Part shown: one piece after another, positions 1-8,408 of the stretch | Layout: the number at the start of each line of letters is the position of its first letter | Numbering within the stretch: position 1 is the stretch's first letter | Notes under the pieces: generated by a model | What the model saw: only the letters and a program-made list of their open reading frames with translations | Told to the model about the DNA's origin: nothing | Databases searched by the model: none | Origin: Candidatus Liberibacter americanus str. Sao Paulo | GTDB taxonomy: Bacteria > Pseudomonadota > Alphaproteobacteria > Rhizobiales > Rhizobiaceae | NCBI RefSeq assembly: GCF_000496595.1 | Contig: NC_022793.1 | Span: 868,001 to 932,000, forward strand | Reading direction: 5' to 3' | DNA: 64,000 bases | Position numbers and translations under genes: made by a program

Positions 1-83
1 TACCACATAGCCATAAATTAGAGCTTGGTCAGCGTTTACTCGATGAGATACTTCAACGTTGTGAAGAAAAAAATAGACATTAA
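1..83 (+). CDS. coaBC: CoaBC (Dfp) C-terminal end, partial, enterobacterial type
   Basis: Only the last 26 codons lie in the window, in the frame starting at base 3 and ending at TAA 81-83. They read [16 protein letters not shown], then [10 protein letters not shown]. From memory the E. coli Dfp C-terminus ends in a GQLLLDEI...YDEKNRR pattern, so the match is to gammaproteobacterial rather than rhizobial CoaBC. CoaBC makes 4'-phosphopantothenoyl-cysteine and decarboxylates it in coenzyme A synthesis. The stop codon overlaps the start of the dut remnant, as in E. coli. Whether the rest of the gene is intact cannot be seen. The segment has more GC than the spacer that follows. The family call is fairly sure. 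Foreign origin is inferred, and a chimeric assembly is the main alternative. Confidence 0.6.
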   Translation, partial: PHSHKLELGQRLLDEILQRCEEKNRH

Positions 84-290
84 AATTCTTGATCCTCGTG
101 TAGGAAATAAATTTCCGTTGCCAAATTATGCGACAGAAGGATCTGCTGGGTTAGATCTACGAAATTGATTCAGGCTATTCAATTAGAATCAGGTCAAACT
201 GAGCTATTACCTACAAGATTAACAGTGCATATTGCAAATCAACAAGGGTCAGCGCAGAGGAAGTTATTGCTTTTCATGAAATTAAGTTAA
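61..290 (+). pseudogene. dut: dut (dUTPase) remnant: frameshifted and internally deleted
   Basis: GTG at 61 opens a 35-codon frame containing [18 protein letters not shown] and [10 protein letters not shown], the N-terminus of an enterobacterial dUTPase, and stops at TGA 166-168. The protein continues in another frame from 174 with AIQLESGQTELLPT and TVHIAN. The central region with the PRSGL and GxIDSDYxG motifs is missing. A trace of the glycine-rich C-terminal motif may survive at 253-273 (RRGSYCF). dUTPase hydrolyses dUTP and keeps uracil out of DNA. The product cannot be active. The start overlaps the end of coaBC by 23 bases, the E. coli dfp-dut arrangement. Rhizobial dUTPases have a clearly different N-terminus, so this is either a transferred, decaying fragment or an assembly artefact. 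A working dut would have to lie elsewhere. Confidence 0.75.
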
Positions 291-613
291 GGTGTTTTTT
301 AAAATTGTTAGACACACTTGTATTGCTATGGTCGAGAATGTTGCAACAAAAAAATTAAAATATTTGTTTTTTTGCTTATAAAAAACTCACTTCAAGCTTT
401 TTTGATGATTTTTTACTATAGTAAATATTTAAATACTCAATAGTATAAATTTTTTATTTACTATATAAGATTATATCTTGCAATTAGTGCACATATAATA
501 ATATAAAATATTTAGTTGTATAACGAATATATATATAAATATTTTCCATATTATATTAATTCTAAAATAATCATTAAATAAAGTGTTTTAATTTATAAAA
601 ACTTGATTTAAAT
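291..613. other. Non-coding AT-rich spacer after the dut remnant
   Basis: I find no supported gene. An open stretch at about 256-354 reads AEEVIAFHEIKLRCF and onward but has no start codon and no family I recognise; it could be more decayed foreign sequence. From about 360 the composition becomes very AT-rich, as in the other spacers of this window. The promoter of the following YdcF-like gene should lie here, but no single box stands out. Confidence 0.4.
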
Positions 614-1408
614 ATGCCAAATGATCTACTAACTATAAAAAAAATATTAATAGGAATAACAATGATATTATTTCCTATTTTATCAATATTGGTTATCTTA
701 TATTATTTTTATTTAATGAAAAATACTACGATAAGTTGGTTGCCCTTTAGCTTTGTTACTCTTTTAATTGTTTGCATTGGATGCGGCCCTATACCGTCAC
801 TACTAATCAACAACTTACAATATCAATATAAAGATAATCTATTATTTTCTGAGTTAAAAGAAGAGAACATAATTATTTTACTTGGCAATGGTACAACTAC
901 TATCAAAGAAAATCCTATAATTAAGGTAGATCCTTCTCCTCAATCTTATTCTAGAATTTTTGAAACAATCCGACTTTATAGATTATGCAAACAAAATCGC
1001 AAAAATTGTACAATTATAATCAGTGGTGGAGATCCACAAAAACATGGTATATCAGAAGCTGATGTATATGGTGAAAAATTATTAGAAGTAGGAATAGATA
1101 AAAAAGACATTAAACTTGAAACAAAATCATTGAATACATTTCAAAATGCAAAACTATCTCTTCCTATAATAAAATCAATTATGGGTGATAAATCAAAAAC
1201 CAACATAATACTAGTGTCTTCTGCATATCATTTACAGCGTAGTCAATTGTATTTTAAAAATTTAGGGATTAATACGATAGCCTCTCGTGCAGACTATATT
1301 AATGTTAAGTATAGCTTTATCCCTTCAATTATCAATTTTAATATTACTGCAATCGCTCTTAAGGAATATTTAGGGATAGGTATTTGGTTTTCAAATATAA
1401 TGAGCTAA
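614..1408 (+). CDS. YdcF/ElyC/SanA-family (DUF218) membrane protein
   Basis: A 264-residue protein with two N-terminal transmembrane segments (about 15-35 and 43-64) followed by a DUF218 domain (about 84-240). The family signature blocks are present: IIILLGNGT at about 86-94 (an acidic or small residue usually lies here), IIISGGDPQKHG at about 134-145 followed by SEAD, and ILVSSAYHLQRS at about 199-210. Members such as SanA and ElyC act in the envelope, linked to lipid carrier or peptidoglycan-precursor handling, and the reaction is not settled. It is followed 129 bases later by tyrS on the same strand. The ATG at 614 has no clear Shine-Dalgarno sequence. Family assignment is good; substrate unknown. 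Confidence 0.75.
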   Translation: MPNDLLTIKKILIGITMILFPILSILVILYYFYLMKNTTISWLPFSFVTLLIVCIGCGPIPSLLINNLQYQYKDNLLFSELKEENIIILLGNGTTTIKENPIIKVDPSPQSYSRIFETIRLYRLCKQNRKNCTIIISGGDPQKHGISEADVYGEKLLEVGIDKKDIKLETKSLNTFQNAKLSLPIIKSIMGDKSKTNIILVSSAYHLQRSQLYFKNLGINTIASRADYINVKYSFIPSIINFNITAIALKEYLGIGIWFSNIMS

Positions 1409-1537
1409 TATATTAATAGATTTAATCTTAGCAAGATCTATCATTAGTATATATGAAATTATATCCTTATTTTATTATTAATGCTAGAAATGATATTTTT
1501 TATAAAAGTAACATTTATAATAACGGAATTATTGTCT

Positions 1538-2794
1538 ATGTCTGAATTTAAATCTGATTTTCTTAGAACCCTTTCTGAGAGAGGATTAATTTATCAAATA
1601 TCTAATCCTCAAGAGCTTGATGATCTATTTTGCAAAACAATAGTAACAGCATATATTGGATATGACTTAACAGCCCTTTCTTTACATGCCGGTCATTTAA
1701 CTCAGCTAATGATACTTCATTGGCTGCAAAAGACAGGTCATAGGCCTATTTCTCTAATGGGTGGCACAACCAGCATGATAGGTGATCCATCTTTTAAAAA
1801 TGATAGCAGAGTAATGTTGGGTTCCGAAGAAATTAAAAAGAACACTTTAGCTATTAAAGACATATTCTCAAGATTTTTAAAATATGGAAACGGCCCTACC
1901 GATGCTTTAATGGTAAATAATTCAGATTGGTTGTCAGAAATTAAATATATAGATTTATTACGTGATATTGGTAGTCATATTTCAGTTAATCGTATGCTTT
2001 CATTTGATTCTGTGGCGCTACGCTTGAAACGTGAACAATCGTTATCTTTCCTTGAGTTCAATTACATGATTTTACAAGCTTATGACTTCGTAGAGCTTGC
2101 AAAAAATTATAATTGCCGTCTACAGGTAGGAGGATCAGACCAATGGTGTAATATTATATCTGGTATTGATCTGGGCGCCCGCTTAGAAATGGAAAAGTTG
2201 TTTGCACTTACCTCTCCCCTTTTAACTACTTCTTCTGGTACAAAAATGGGAAAAACAGAAAAAGGAGCAATTTGGCTTAATAGTAAAATGACAACTGTAT
2301 ACGATTTTTGGCAATATTGGCGTAATGTAGAAGATAATGATGTTGTACGTTTTTTAAAAATTGTTACAACCTTACCAATGTCCGAAATTGATAAGATATC
2401 AAAATTAAAAGGTAAGGAAATAAATGAGGCAAAAAAAATATTAGCAACAGAGATTACAGCAATAGTACATGGAAGATCTGCAGCAGAACAAGTTGCAGCT
2501 ACAGCTACAGAAGTATTTGATATGGGTATAAATTCTCACAATATGCCTAAATTATCTATTTCAAAAAATGAGTTAGAAAAAACTATAGGGATTTTGAATG
2601 TTATTGTAAGAGCAGGTTTTGCATCTTCAAATACTGAAGCACGTCGACATATAAGAAGCAATGCTATAAAAATAAATAACGAAGTAATTTCTGATGAAAA
2701 TATGAATATTGGTATGAAAGATTGCAATGATGATGGAATTTTCAAACTTTCTCTTGGGAAAAAACGTCATATAATTTTTTATATTTGTAATTGA
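1538..2794 (+). CDS. tyrS: Tyrosyl-tRNA synthetase
   Basis: Charges tRNA-Tyr with tyrosine in the cytoplasm. It is a class I enzyme: the HIGH-type signature is HAGH at about residues 50-53, the tyrosine-binding GGSDQW block follows, and the KMSKS-type loop is KMGKT. A C-terminal S4 RNA-binding domain covers about 355-415. The 418-residue length fits bacterial TyrS. I chose ATG 1538 (MSEFKSDFL) because rhizobial TyrS begins this way. An in-frame ATG at 1481 would add 19 hydrophobic residues unlike the family. GGAA lies about 10 bases before 1538. It stands alone, followed by a spacer with tandem repeats and then the convergent gor gene. Confidence 0.93.
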   Translation: MSEFKSDFLRTLSERGLIYQISNPQELDDLFCKTIVTAYIGYDLTALSLHAGHLTQLMILHWLQKTGHRPISLMGGTTSMIGDPSFKNDSRVMLGSEEIKKNTLAIKDIFSRFLKYGNGPTDALMVNNSDWLSEIKYIDLLRDIGSHISVNRMLSFDSVALRLKREQSLSFLEFNYMILQAYDFVELAKNYNCRLQVGGSDQWCNIISGIDLGARLEMEKLFALTSPLLTTSSGTKMGKTEKGAIWLNSKMTTVYDFWQYWRNVEDNDVVRFLKIVTTLPMSEIDKISKLKGKEINEAKKILATEITAIVHGRSAAEQVAATATEVFDMGINSHNMPKLSISKNELEKTIGILNVIVRAGFASSNTEARRHIRSNAIKINNEVISDENMNIGMKDCNDDGIFKLSLGKKRHIIFYICN

Positions 2795-2811
2795 TATTAT
2801 GATCATATCAT

Positions 2812-2889
2812 ATACTATTTAAGATATAAATATTTTAATACTATTTAAGATATAAATATTTTAATACTATTTAAGATATAAATATTTTA
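2812..2889. repeat. Three perfect tandem copies of a 26-bp unit
   Basis: The unit starts ATACTATTTAAGATATAAAT and ends ATTTTA. Identical copies lie at 2812-2837, 2838-2863 and 2864-2889, in the spacer between the convergent tyrS and gor genes. Perfect identity suggests recent copy-number change by slippage. No coding function is seen. This is the kind of locus used as a VNTR marker. Confidence 0.95.
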
Positions 2890-2955
2890 AAAGCAGTGTT
2901 CAATATCTTAGGTAATTATAGAATATAATCAGTATGCATTGTTATTTATCAATTC

Positions 2956-3004
2956 TACTTTAGTTTAGCTTTATGATATCATTTGCGGAATCTAAACTTT
3001 AGTA
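2956..3004. repeat. Imperfect inverted repeat downstream of gor
   Basis: AGTTTAG (2962-2968) pairs with CTAAACT (2992-2998), extended by TACT/AGTA outside a short mismatch. The loop contains the 10-bp palindrome ATGATATCAT. It lies just past the gor stop codon, so it may end or stabilise the gor transcript. No U-tract follows on either strand, so a classical terminator is not shown. Confidence 0.35.
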
Positions 3005-3040
3005 TAAAACGATTTTTTAATTATGATATCAAGTGAATTT

Positions 3041-4429
3041 TTAAGAAGGATCTTTTCTTATTCCGTTTTCTATAAAATAAGTTGGGTGATACATTGTTAC
3101 CAATTCTTCCGATGAAGTAGGATGTAATGCCATACACCGATCAAAATCATCTTTTGTACATCCGGCTTTCAAACAAATTCCCAAAACCTGAATAATCTCA
3201 CTAGCTTCATTACCAAGTATATGCACTCCAATAACTTTACGATCATCAACGTTTACAATAATTTTAATTATTGAACTTTCAGAACGTTTAGAAAGAGCTG
3301 ATTTCATAGGATAATATTTTACTTTATATACTTCCAGCCTGTTGAACTTATTTGCAGCATCTTTCTCTGTTAATCCAACAGAACCAATCTCTGGATGAGA
3401 AAAAATTGCAGTAGGGATTAAATCGTAATCAGGAACAGTTGGATTGCCTTTAAATTCTGTTTCAATAAAACAAGCAGCGGCATGTATAGCCACAGGTGTT
3501 AACTGAATTCTACCAGTAACATCACCAAGAGCAAAAATTGACTTAACATTAGTACGAGAATAATTATCCGTAATAATAGCTCCATTTGACATATCTATTC
3601 CCAATTTTTCAATTCCTATATTCATAGTGCGAGGAATACGACCTATTGCAAGCATAATTTGATCAGCAAATATAATCTCTCCAGATTTAAGAACTCCTTT
3701 TAATTTCCCACTTTCTCTAATCACACTATCAATTGTATCATTGTTAATGATTCTAATTCCTTTAGATATCATAATATCGGTCAATCCATCTGTAATATCT
3801 GAATCAAAATTGGAAAGAATACTATTGCTACGAGTAATTAAAGTTACCTTTGAACCTAAGGAATTCAATATACATGCGAATTCAATAGCTATATATCCAC
3901 CGCCTATAATCAAGATAGAATGAGGTAAACTTTCTAGAGAGAAAATATCCTCTGAAGTAATACAAAGATCACAACCTTCAAAATCAATTCGATTTGGTAA
4001 TCCACCTGTCGCGATAACAATATAGTTAGCTGTAACGGTACGATCCATATTTGAAAGATAAACAGAATGAGGAGAACTAATAATCGCTTTACTTTTAAAT
4101 AAGGAAACACCTGTGTCGTCTAAAAGACGAGCATAAAAAGATTCAAGACGAGCAAGTTCCCTATTTTGTGCAGAAATAAAATAATTCCAATCAAAATTGA
4201 TATGATTAATACTCCATCCAAAACCTTTTGCATCCTCAAAATGATCAGAATATTGAGACGCATAAAACATCAATTTTTTAGGAACACATCCCCTTATTAC
4301 ACAAGTGCCCCCAACTCGATATTCTTCACAAATTGCAACTTTTTTTCCAATTTTTGCAGCTAAACGTGCAGCGCGAACGCCAGCAGATCCAGCACCTATC
4401 ACAAGCATATCATAATCGTAACCAGGCAT
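3041..4429 (-). CDS. gor: Glutathione-disulfide reductase
   Basis: NADPH-dependent reduction of glutathione disulfide, keeping the cytosolic thiol pool reduced. Of 462 residues, 12-17 (GAGSAG) form the FAD Rossmann turn and GGTCVIRGCVPKKLM holds the redox-active Cys43/Cys48 pair. A second dinucleotide fold starts near GGGYIAIE (about 176-183). The C-terminal HPTSSEE carries the catalytic His-Glu pair. The RGCVPKK motif separates it from lipoamide dehydrogenase (GCIPSK), which also lies in this window. It is the last gene of the minus-strand energy cluster, 310 bases after rpiA. Its Shine-Dalgarno AGAGG can pair with an upstream arm (see the hairpin at 4437-4462). Together with gshA near 59 kb it supports a complete glutathione cycle. 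Confidence 0.93.
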   Translation of the reverse strand: MPGYDYDMLVIGAGSAGVRAARLAAKIGKKVAICEEYRVGGTCVIRGCVPKKLMFYASQYSDHFEDAKGFGWSINHINFDWNYFISAQNRELARLESFYARLLDDTGVSLFKSKAIISSPHSVYLSNMDRTVTANYIVIATGGLPNRIDFEGCDLCITSEDIFSLESLPHSILIIGGGYIAIEFACILNSLGSKVTLITRSNSILSNFDSDITDGLTDIMISKGIRIINNDTIDSVIRESGKLKGVLKSGEIIFADQIMLAIGRIPRTMNIGIEKLGIDMSNGAIITDNYSRTNVKSIFALGDVTGRIQLTPVAIHAAACFIETEFKGNPTVPDYDLIPTAIFSHPEIGSVGLTEKDAANKFNRLEVYKVKYYPMKSALSKRSESSIIKIIVNVDDRKVIGVHILGNEASEIIQVLGICLKAGCTKDDFDRCMALHPTSSEELVTMYHPTYFIENGIRKDPS

Positions 4430-4436
4430 AAAAAAC

Positions 4437-4462
4437 CTCTTAATTCTAATATATCTTAAGAG
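4437..4462 (-). promoter_or_regulatory. Hairpin containing the gor Shine-Dalgarno sequence
   Basis: On the minus strand CTCTTAA (4462-4456) pairs perfectly with TTAAGAG (4443-4437) across a 12-base loop. The 3' arm plus the next G is the AAGAGG ribosome-binding site, and ATG follows after six T. Closing the stem would hide the site. The all-7-bp, mostly A-U stem is weak, so regulation by temperature or by a ribosome is only possible, not shown. Confidence 0.4.
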
Positions 4463-4739
4463 AAAAATAATACTATTACTCTATCTAAAGTATTATTAAC
4501 TAATATGACTTATATCATAAAAAACAGATGATTAAAGAATATTATTCTAATAATACGTTACTGCTAATCCATATAAACAAAAAACACTAAATTCAATAAG
4601 AAAATATATTAAATTATATCGTTATTAAGGCATCTTATATAACAGATGATAGATAACCTAATAAACCCTATAACAAAAATAATCCAATAAATAAAACAAC
4701 AAAAATACATGTAATATATATCCCCCTATATTTTATTTA
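4463..4739. other. Spacer between rpiA and gor
   Basis: AT-rich sequence with many in-frame stops on both strands. I see no gene, tRNA or strong terminator. It probably holds a separate promoter for gor, because the gap from rpiA is much larger than elsewhere in the cluster. Confidence 0.4.
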
Positions 4740-5435
4740 TTATGCTTTTAATATAGAACATGTACCATCGTACATTCCAACTATAGCGCACTCAGCCATA
4801 CCTATAAACATGCCATGTTCAACAACTCCAGGTATAGCATATAATGCATCAGAAATAAATCCTGGATCAGGGATAAATCCGAAATAAGCATCAATAATAT
4901 AATTACCTCCGTCACTAACGAATAAATCAGAGCCATTGCGACGCAAAAGAAATTTTTCATTTAATCCAAACTGAAATGCCAATTTTTTAAGAGCAGAAAT
5001 TGTTGCTTTAATTCCAAATTGATCAATTTCTATTGGTAGAATCCCTTGACCAATAGGATTAGATATTTTGCTCTCATCTCCAATAAATATTACACGAGAA
5101 GAGGCATTAGCTATTATCTTTTCACGTAATAGAGCCCCACCATATCCTTTAATAAAACGTAAGCGAAAATCTACCTCATCGAAGCCATCTATACTTAGAT
5201 CAATACAAGATACATCTTCAATTGATAACAAAGGAATATTATTTTTTTTACAGAAATTCTCTGTATCTACAGAAGTTGCAACAGCCTCAACACTCAAGCC
5301 ATCCATAATCTTTTGAGCAAGCAAAAGCATGAATTCCTTGGAGGTTGTTCCTGTTCCCATTCCTAAAATCATACCATCCTCAACATACTGAATCGCTTGT
5401 CGGGCAGCATTTCTCTTCATATGAAGAGATTCCAT
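4740..5435 (-). CDS. rpiA: Ribose-5-phosphate isomerase A
   Basis: Interconverts ribose 5-phosphate and ribulose 5-phosphate in the non-oxidative pentose phosphate pathway and so feeds PRPP for the purine genes found near 47-51 kb. Of 231 residues, GMGTGTTSKE (about 25-34) binds the phosphate. DGFDEVD (about 83-89) and KGYGGALLREK (about 95-105) carry the catalytic acid, lysine and glutamate of the RpiA family. Length is normal. rpiA next to gor is usual in Rhizobiales. The start MESLHMKRNA may instead be Met6. It works with rpe at 44.7 kb. Confidence 0.93.
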   Translation of the reverse strand: MESLHMKRNAARQAIQYVEDGMILGMGTGTTSKEFMLLLAQKIMDGLSVEAVATSVDTENFCKKNNIPLLSIEDVSCIDLSIDGFDEVDFRLRFIKGYGGALLREKIIANASSRVIFIGDESKISNPIGQGILPIEIDQFGIKATISALKKLAFQFGLNEKFLLRRNGSDLFVSDGGNYIIDAYFGFIPDPGFISDALYAIPGVVEHGMFIGMAECAIVGMYDGTCSILKA

Positions 5436-5555
5436 TATATTTACTCTTTTCTATATATTATTATTTAATAAGATAAAACATAGCAAAATATACTCGTATT
5501 TTAAAAAAATAATCGTGGCATATCTTTACATATGTATTACGAATATCAAAATTAA

Positions 5556-6980
5556 TTACATGTGAATTGGCCTATCAAAGTTAGCCAACGCTGCCTCTCT
5601 TACAGCTTCTGACATAGTTGGATGAGCATGACAAATACGAGCAAGATCCTCAGAAGAACCTCCGAACTCCATTAAAACAACTGCCTCATGTATAAGTTCT
5701 CCAGCTCCAACACCAATAATATGCACTCCTTCTACTCGATCAGTATTCTTATCTGCAAGTATTTTGACAAAACCATCAATAGAATTTATAGCACGAGCTC
5801 TGCCATTAGCACTAAAGGGAAACTTTCCCACTTTATAAGATTTATTCTCAAATATCAACTGCTCCTCAGTCTTTCCCACTGAAGCAATTTCAGGATTTGT
5901 ATAAACTACACTAGGAATCACCGAATAATTAACATGCCCTCTTTGTCCAGAAATAATCTCAGCTACAGCAATTCCTTCATCCTCAGATTTATGAGCCAAC
6001 ATCGGACCACGAACGACATCTCCAATAGCATAAATATTTGGAACAGAGGTCTGAAAAACATCTCCTATTTCTATGAATCCACGAGAATCAACCTTTATTC
6101 CTAGATCTCCCAAACCAAGACCTGAGGTATATGGCTTACGACCTGTAGCAACCAAAACAGCATCAGATTCAAATTCTACACGTTTACCATCTGCAACAGA
6201 TTCACAGATAACTTTCGCCTTATTCTTAATTTTATTAATGGAAATAACTTTCAATCCAAACCTTAAATCCATACCCTGTTTAGATATAATACTTAAAAAC
6301 TGTTTTGAAACCTCCTTATCTACACCATTTAACAGAATATCAGAATGTTCAATAACAGTGACTTTAGAACCAAGGCGCATCCAAACAGATCCTAATTCCA
6401 AACCAATAACCCCTGCCCCTATAACCAATAAATTTTTCGGCACAGAACTAAATGATAAAGCACCTGTAGAAGATACAATTACATCATCCTCATCTAAATT
6501 AATCGATAGTCCAGGTATAACAGATGCATTTGACCCAGTCGCAACGACAATATTTTTGGCTTCTATAATTTTTTCCAAACCTTCATTACAAACAGAAATT
6601 TTACTTGAAGAAATAATTTTCGCTATCCCATGATAAGTAGAAATTTTATTTTTCTTTAAAAGAAAATCTATTCCCTTAACATTCGCTTGCACCACAGATT
6701 TTTTATAAAGCATCATCTTTTCTAAATTCAATCTAGTAGATGGAATGATTATTCCCATATCATCCATTCCTTTAGAAACATGCGAATAAACTTCCGATGA
6801 ATGAAGTAATGCTTTTGAAGGAATGCAACCAATATTCAAGCAAGTTCCACCATAAGTTTTTTCTTTTTCAATTATGGCAACTTTGTTTTTTAGCTGAGCA
6901 GCCTTTATCGCACAAGCATAACCCGCTGGACCTGCTCCTATCACAACAAGATCATACATCATCAACATTCTCGCTTTCAT
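5556..6980 (-). CDS. lpdA: Dihydrolipoamide dehydrogenase (E3)
   Basis: E3 component of the 2-oxoglutarate dehydrogenase complex: FAD enzyme that reoxidises the lipoyl group of SucB and reduces NAD+. GAGPAG (about 15-20) is the FAD turn, and GGTCLNIGCIPSKALL holds the disulfide Cys47/Cys52. GAGVIGLELGS opens the NAD domain, and HAHPTMSEA near the C-terminus provides the His-Glu base. The start is uncertain: ATGs at 6980, 6968, 6962 and 6959 are all in frame, and relatives begin like MYDLVVIGAG (6959). It follows sucB on the same strand after about 140 bases. Placement downstream of sucA-sucB ties it to this complex, though it can also serve pyruvate dehydrogenase. Confidence 0.93.
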   Translation of the reverse strand: MKARMLMMYDLVVIGAGPAGYACAIKAAQLKNKVAIIEKEKTYGGTCLNIGCIPSKALLHSSEVYSHVSKGMDDMGIIIPSTRLNLEKMMLYKKSVVQANVKGIDFLLKKNKISTYHGIAKIISSSKISVCNEGLEKIIEAKNIVVATGSNASVIPGLSINLDEDDVIVSSTGALSFSSVPKNLLVIGAGVIGLELGSVWMRLGSKVTVIEHSDILLNGVDKEVSKQFLSIISKQGMDLRFGLKVISINKIKNKAKVICESVADGKRVEFESDAVLVATGRKPYTSGLGLGDLGIKVDSRGFIEIGDVFQTSVPNIYAIGDVVRGPMLAHKSEDEGIAVAEIISGQRGHVNYSVIPSVVYTNPEIASVGKTEEQLIFENKSYKVGKFPFSANGRARAINSIDGFVKILADKNTDRVEGVHIIGVGAGELIHEAVVLMEFGGSSEDLARICHAHPTMSEAVREAALANFDRPIHM

Positions 6981-7120
6981 ATGATTAAATTTTAAAATAA
7001 TTCAATAAGCAACTAAAAAATAAACCAGTATCAATTGCGTAAATATTGCAATTTAATGGGATATCAAGCAACAATAAAAAACAATAACTATCAAAAATTT
7101 AATGAACAACCTCTATATCT

Positions 7121-8371
7121 TTAAATATTTAATATAAATCTCTCAGGATCCTCAAGCAATTCTTTAATACGAACTAAAAATGTAACAGCTTCCTTACCAT
7201 CAACTATACGATGATCATAAGACATAGCAATATACATCATAGGACGAGCTACTATCTGCCCATTTTCTACAATAGGCCTTTCTTGAATCTTATGCATTCC
7301 AAGAATACCTGACTGCGGAGGATTAAGTATTGGTGAAGATAAAAGAGATCCATAGACACCACCATTAGAGATAGTAAATGTACCTCCTTGTAAATCTTGC
7401 ATCGATAGCTGACCTGAACGAGCGGTTTTTCCTAGACGATTAATTTCTTTTTCAATTTCTACAATAGACATTTGATCAGCATGACGTAAAACAGGAACAA
7501 CAAGCCCCTTATCCGTGCCAACTGCTACACCAATATGGCAATATTTATTATAAATGATGTAATCATCATCAATTGCCGCATTAATAATTTTAATTTCTTG
7601 AAGAGCATGACATACAGCTTTAGTAAAAAATCCCATAAAACCTAATTTTATACCATGCTTTTTCTCAAAAAGATCCTTATATTGTGCACGAATAGAAATT
7701 ATACGAGACATATTAATTTCATTATAAGTAGTCAGAATAGCTGCAGTATTTTGAGCATCTTTTAGACGCTTAGCAACAGTATGACGAAGACGAGACATCT
7801 TAACACGCTCTTCTCCGAGAGAATTTTGTTTATCAGGATAATTATTAATCGAAATACTTCCCTGTTCAGATGAAAAGGATTTTACCTTATTAGATATAGA
7901 TTCAGTAGAATTATTAATTACAGAAACAACATCTGATTTAAGTATTTGCCCTCTTTTTCCTGTACCATTGATATCAGAGGGAGATAAACCTGCTTCCTCA
8001 ATCAACTTAGCAGCTGATGGAGATTGAGGCATACGATATTCATCTTTTTTAGTTTGTTCGGAGATATTATTCGAAGTAGAAGAAACTGATTTTTTCGCAG
8101 ATGTAGGCTCATATTCTGAATTTTCAGAAACAAATCCCAGGAATCCGCCAGGAGATATTATCTCACCTTCTGAAACAGAAATTTCAGTCAACTTGCCCGA
8201 GATAGGAGAAGGAACTTCAATAGTAACCTTATCGGTTTCAAGCTCCAATAAGGGTTCACCAATTTCTACAATATCACCAATCTTCTTAAGCCAAGAACCA
8301 ACTGTTGCCTCTTGTACAGACTCCCCTAAAGAGGGAACTAAAATTTTTGTAGCCATAACATCAACTTTCAT
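7121..8371 (-). CDS. sucB: 2-oxoglutarate dehydrogenase E2, dihydrolipoyl succinyltransferase
   Basis: Core E2 subunit that moves the succinyl group from SucA to coenzyme A. The N-terminal lipoyl domain (about 6-80) carries the modified lysine in [13 protein letters not shown] (Lys48). A Ser-rich linker follows. The E3/E1-binding domain is at about 112-150 ([13 protein letters not shown]...[13 protein letters not shown]). The catalytic domain ends with SYDHRIVDG (His387, Asp391), the active site. At 416 residues it is typical for one-lipoyl-domain SucB. Relatives start at MATKILVP, so Met6 (8356) may be the true start. It lies 37 bases after sucA and before lpdA. Confidence 0.94.
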   Translation of the reverse strand: MKVDVMATKILVPSLGESVQEATVGSWLKKIGDIVEIGEPLLELETDKVTIEVPSPISGKLTEISVSEGEIISPGGFLGFVSENSEYEPTSAKKSVSSTSNNISEQTKKDEYRMPQSPSAAKLIEEAGLSPSDINGTGKRGQILKSDVVSVINNSTESISNKVKSFSSEQGSISINNYPDKQNSLGEERVKMSRLRHTVAKRLKDAQNTAAILTTYNEINMSRIISIRAQYKDLFEKKHGIKLGFMGFFTKAVCHALQEIKIINAAIDDDYIIYNKYCHIGVAVGTDKGLVVPVLRHADQMSIVEIEKEINRLGKTARSGQLSMQDLQGGTFTISNGGVYGSLLSSPILNPPQSGILGMHKIQERPIVENGQIVARPMMYIAMSYDHRIVDGKEAVTFLVRIKELLEDPERFILNI

Positions 8372-8408
8372 TTTCTAAACAATAAATTGCAAATAATACA
8401 AGTATTTT

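Noticed and set aside
2812..2889. CRISPR array
   Set aside because: The copies are directly adjacent without spacers and no cas gene is in the window.
6073..6633. Open frame of 186 codons opposite lpdA
   Set aside because: It lies wholly inside a well-supported gene on the other strand, has no family features and is a composition effect of the codon pattern of lpdA.
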